From the NCBI GenBank assembly GCA_025360895.1, contig JANYBF010000015.1:1-7721 (forward strand): DNA of 7,721 nucleotides, written 5' to 3'. Positions 6,011 to 7,721 of this stretch are shown here, piece after piece. The notes below the pieces were generated by a model, which ran no database searches, had not been told where the DNA came from, and saw only the letters and a program-made list of their open reading frames with translations. The position numbers were made by a program, and so were the translations under genes. The DNA comes from Verrucomicrobiota bacterium (GTDB taxonomy: Bacteria > Verrucomicrobiota > Verrucomicrobiia > Limisphaerales > JADLHS01). Position 1 is the stretch's first letter; each line of letters begins with the position of its first letter.

Positions 6011-7720
6011 TCAATACACATCTCGCTGGTAGCGCTTCTCCGTTTTCAGCTTGGCGACGTAAGCCTTCGCTTCGTCCGCGCTCTTGCCACCAACGGTCTC
6101 AATGATTTTGTGCAAAGTGGCGTCCACGTCCTTGGCCATGCGACTTGCGTCGCCGCAGACATAGAAGTGCGCGCCCGCTTCCAGCCACGCCCAGAGTTCG
6201 GCGGCGTTCGCGAGCATCCGGTCCTGCACGTAAATTTTCTGTTCCTGATCGCGCGAGAACGCAAGATCAAGTTGCGTGAGCAGACCGGATTTCTGCCACG
6301 CTACGAGTTGATCCTCATAGAGAAAATCCGTGACGCACTTTTGGTCACCGAAGAACAGCCAGTTCTTCCCCTTCGCACCGATGGCCTGGCGCTCTTCGAG
6401 AAATGCGCGGAACGGCGCGATGCCCGTGCCCGGCCCGACCATGATCATTGGCGTATCACTATTCGTCGGCGGCTTGAAGCCGTGCGACGGCTGCACGAAT
6501 ACTTTCACGAAGTCTGCGTCACCTACCCGATCGGCGAGAAACGTCGAAGCCACACCTTTGCGTTCCCGCCCGTGACTTTCGTAACGCACCGAACTCACGG
6601 TCAAATGCACTTCGCCGGGATGCGCCTTGGGTGAGGATGAAATCGAGTAGAGGCGCGGCGCGAGCTTGCGCAACAGCGGGAGTAGTTGCGCCATCGGCAT
6701 CGGCGCGGGCAGAAGATTGAGGACATCATGCACGTCGCGGCCCCAGAGCCATTTCTTCAACTCATCACGCCGTTCGGGTGCAAGCAGCGCGGCGAATTCG
6801 CCGGCGGGCGCAGCTTTCGCCACAGCGGCAAGCAATTCCTGCGATGGTTTCGTGATGTCGTAGTGCCGCGTGAGGGCTTCACGCAACGACAGTTGGTTTT
6901 CTCCGACTTTCACCTGTTCGTCACCCCGACAGCGCAGCGTGGCCAGCAAATGATCCACCAGTTCATGACAATTGGCGGGCACGACGCCGAGGGCGTCGCC
7001 GGCTTCGTAATTCAGCCCGCTGCCGGCAAGGCTAATTTCGAAGTGGCGAACTTCCTTGGCCGTGCCGGGTTTATTTAGGAGAACGTTTTTCAGCAATCGG
7101 GCCGGAAAGGGATTTGTTTTGCCAAACGCGACTGCGCCGTTCGTCTTCGGAGCGCCGGTCTCCGACCCGGCGTGTTGCGTCGCTCCGTTGGAACTCGCCG
7201 GGCCGGAGGCCGGCGCTCCATTGCCACTGCCCAACTTTTCCAAGAGCGCATCCATCCAACTCTTCGCGGACGCTTCGTAATCCACGTCGCACTCCACGCG
7301 CGGGGCGAGGCGTTGGGCCCCGAGCGCTTCAAGCCGCGTGTCGAACTTCTTCGAGGCGCCACAAAAATCAGAATAGTTTCGGTCGCCCAAACCGAGGACG
7401 GCGAACTGCAAATTTTCCAAGCTCGGCGCGGATTCCGCGTTTAGCCACGACCAGAAATTCACCGCATTGTCCGGCGGATCGCCGTCGCCCCAGGTGCTGG
7501 AAATAATGACCGCCTTGCCGCCCGCAGTCAGGTTGGCCTTTTCATAATCGTTCAGCGCCAAAACTTTGGGTGCGAAGCCGCGTTGCCGTGCTTCCTTCGC
7601 GACGCGCTTGGCGAGGCCTTCTGCGCTGCCGGTCTGGGAACCAAACAATACGAGCAACGGCTCGGCATTGGCCGCGGGCGCGCCATTGAGTTGCAGCGCG
7701 GACGACTGGCTGGGTGGCAT
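6011..7720 (-). CDS. cysJ: CysJ-type NADPH diflavin reductase (FMN + FAD)
   Basis: Flavoprotein of 569 residues that passes electrons from NADPH through FAD and FMN to a partner, probably the adjacent siroheme enzyme. The flavodoxin domain spans about 22-163, with FMN loops GSQTGSAEG (27-35), STWGDGDPPDNA (75-86) and LGLGDRNYSDFCG (109-121). A Gly/Ala/Ser-rich linker follows (about 164-203). The FAD/ferredoxin-NADP reductase part has RLYSISSSP (356-364), GVAST (389-393), GPGTGIAPFRAFLEER (429-444), SRDQEQKIYVQ (489-499, the NADPH 2'-phosphate site type), YVCGDASRMAKDV (520-532) and the terminal KRYQRDVY. These match E. coli CysJ closely over the reductase half. Most of the linker is encoded by a palindromic element. 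The ATG lies one base from the window edge, so a longer N-terminus cannot be excluded. cysJ is a family name; the function may be nitrite reduction. Confidence 0.9.
   Translation of the reverse strand: MPPSQSSALQLNGAPAANAEPLLVLFGSQTGSAEGLAKRVAKEARQRGFAPKVLALNDYEKANLTAGGKAVIISSTWGDGDPPDNAVNFWSWLNAESAPSLENLQFAVLGLGDRNYSDFCGASKKFDTRLEALGAQRLAPRVECDVDYEASAKSWMDALLEKLGSGNGAPASGPASSNGATQHAGSETGAPKTNGAVAFGKTNPFPARLLKNVLLNKPGTAKEVRHFEISLAGSGLNYEAGDALGVVPANCHELVDHLLATLRCRGDEQVKVGENQLSLREALTRHYDITKPSQELLAAVAKAAPAGEFAALLAPERRDELKKWLWGRDVHDVLNLLPAPMPMAQLLPLLRKLAPRLYSISSSPKAHPGEVHLTVSSVRYESHGRERKGVASTFLADRVGDADFVKVFVQPSHGFKPPTNSDTPMIMVGPGTGIAPFRAFLEERQAIGAKGKNWLFFGDQKCVTDFLYEDQLVAWQKSGLLTQLDLAFSRDQEQKIYVQDRMLANAAELWAWLEAGAHFYVCGDASRMAKDVDATLHKIIETVGGKSADEAKAYVAKLKTEKRYQRDVY
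7149..7219. repeat. 71-base palindromic element inside the diflavin reductase gene
   Basis: Two inverted arms of 24 bases each, 7149-7172 and 7196-7219, match as reverse complements at 22 of 24 positions and flank a 23-base centre (7173-7195). The right arm itself contains a short hairpin (GCCGG, 3 bases, then its complement CCGGC, read on the minus strand), as in REP-type elements. The element is very GC-rich and is read in frame by the reductase gene as residues 168-191, a low-complexity segment that begins and ends with Gly-Ala-Pro. It is inferred to be a mobile or dispersed palindromic repeat that landed in a tolerant linker. The arm complementarity is seen directly; dispersal in the genome is not. 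Confidence 0.72.
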
Positions 7721-7721
7721 T

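Noticed and set aside
5414..6634. 406-codon open frame on the plus strand opposite nirA and the diflavin reductase gene
   Set aside because: Its translation has no recognisable motif and an Arg-rich composition typical of antisense to GC-rich coding DNA, while the minus strand encodes two motif-complete enzymes across the same bases.

Overview
The window is one GC-rich bacterial segment made of two gene blocks that converge. The protein types and repeat content suggest the PVC group, most likely Verrucomicrobiota (Pedosphaera/Limisphaera-like). That placement is inferred from gene content and repeat style, not from a marker phylogeny.

The plus-strand block (1-3066) is the widely conserved cluster rpmH (3' end only) - rnpA - yidD - yidC - khpB (jag). 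It covers ribosomal protein L34, the protein subunit of RNase P, the YidD insertion factor, the YidC membrane insertase and a KH/R3H RNA-binding protein. The genes are tightly packed: rnpA and yidD overlap by 4 bases, and 6 bases separate yidD from yidC. khpB follows yidC after 45 bases that consist mostly of heptanucleotide repeats.

The minus-strand block (7720 down to 3080) reads: CysJ-type diflavin reductase, NirA-type siroheme/[4Fe-4S] nitrite (or sulfite) reductase, MOSC-domain protein, MobA. The first two abut exactly (TGAATG) and probably form an NADPH-driven six-electron reductase. MobA finishes the molybdenum cofactor and MOSC proteins bind or handle it, so a molybdoenzyme, most simply an assimilatory nitrate reductase, is expected beyond the right edge or elsewhere in the genome. 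The block is best read as nitrate/nitrite assimilation, with sulfite reduction as the alternative.

The structure that genes do not explain is repeat DNA. A 71-base near-perfect palindrome (7149-7219, two 24-base arms) lies in frame inside the diflavin reductase gene and encodes the linker between its two domains. Degenerate seven-base repeats fill the spacers before khpB and before mobA; before mobA they form two opposed arrays, one of which supplies the last codons and stop of the MOSC gene. There are no tRNA or rRNA genes, CRISPR arrays, insertion sequences or convincing intrinsic terminators. No gene-free stretch exceeds 90 bases.
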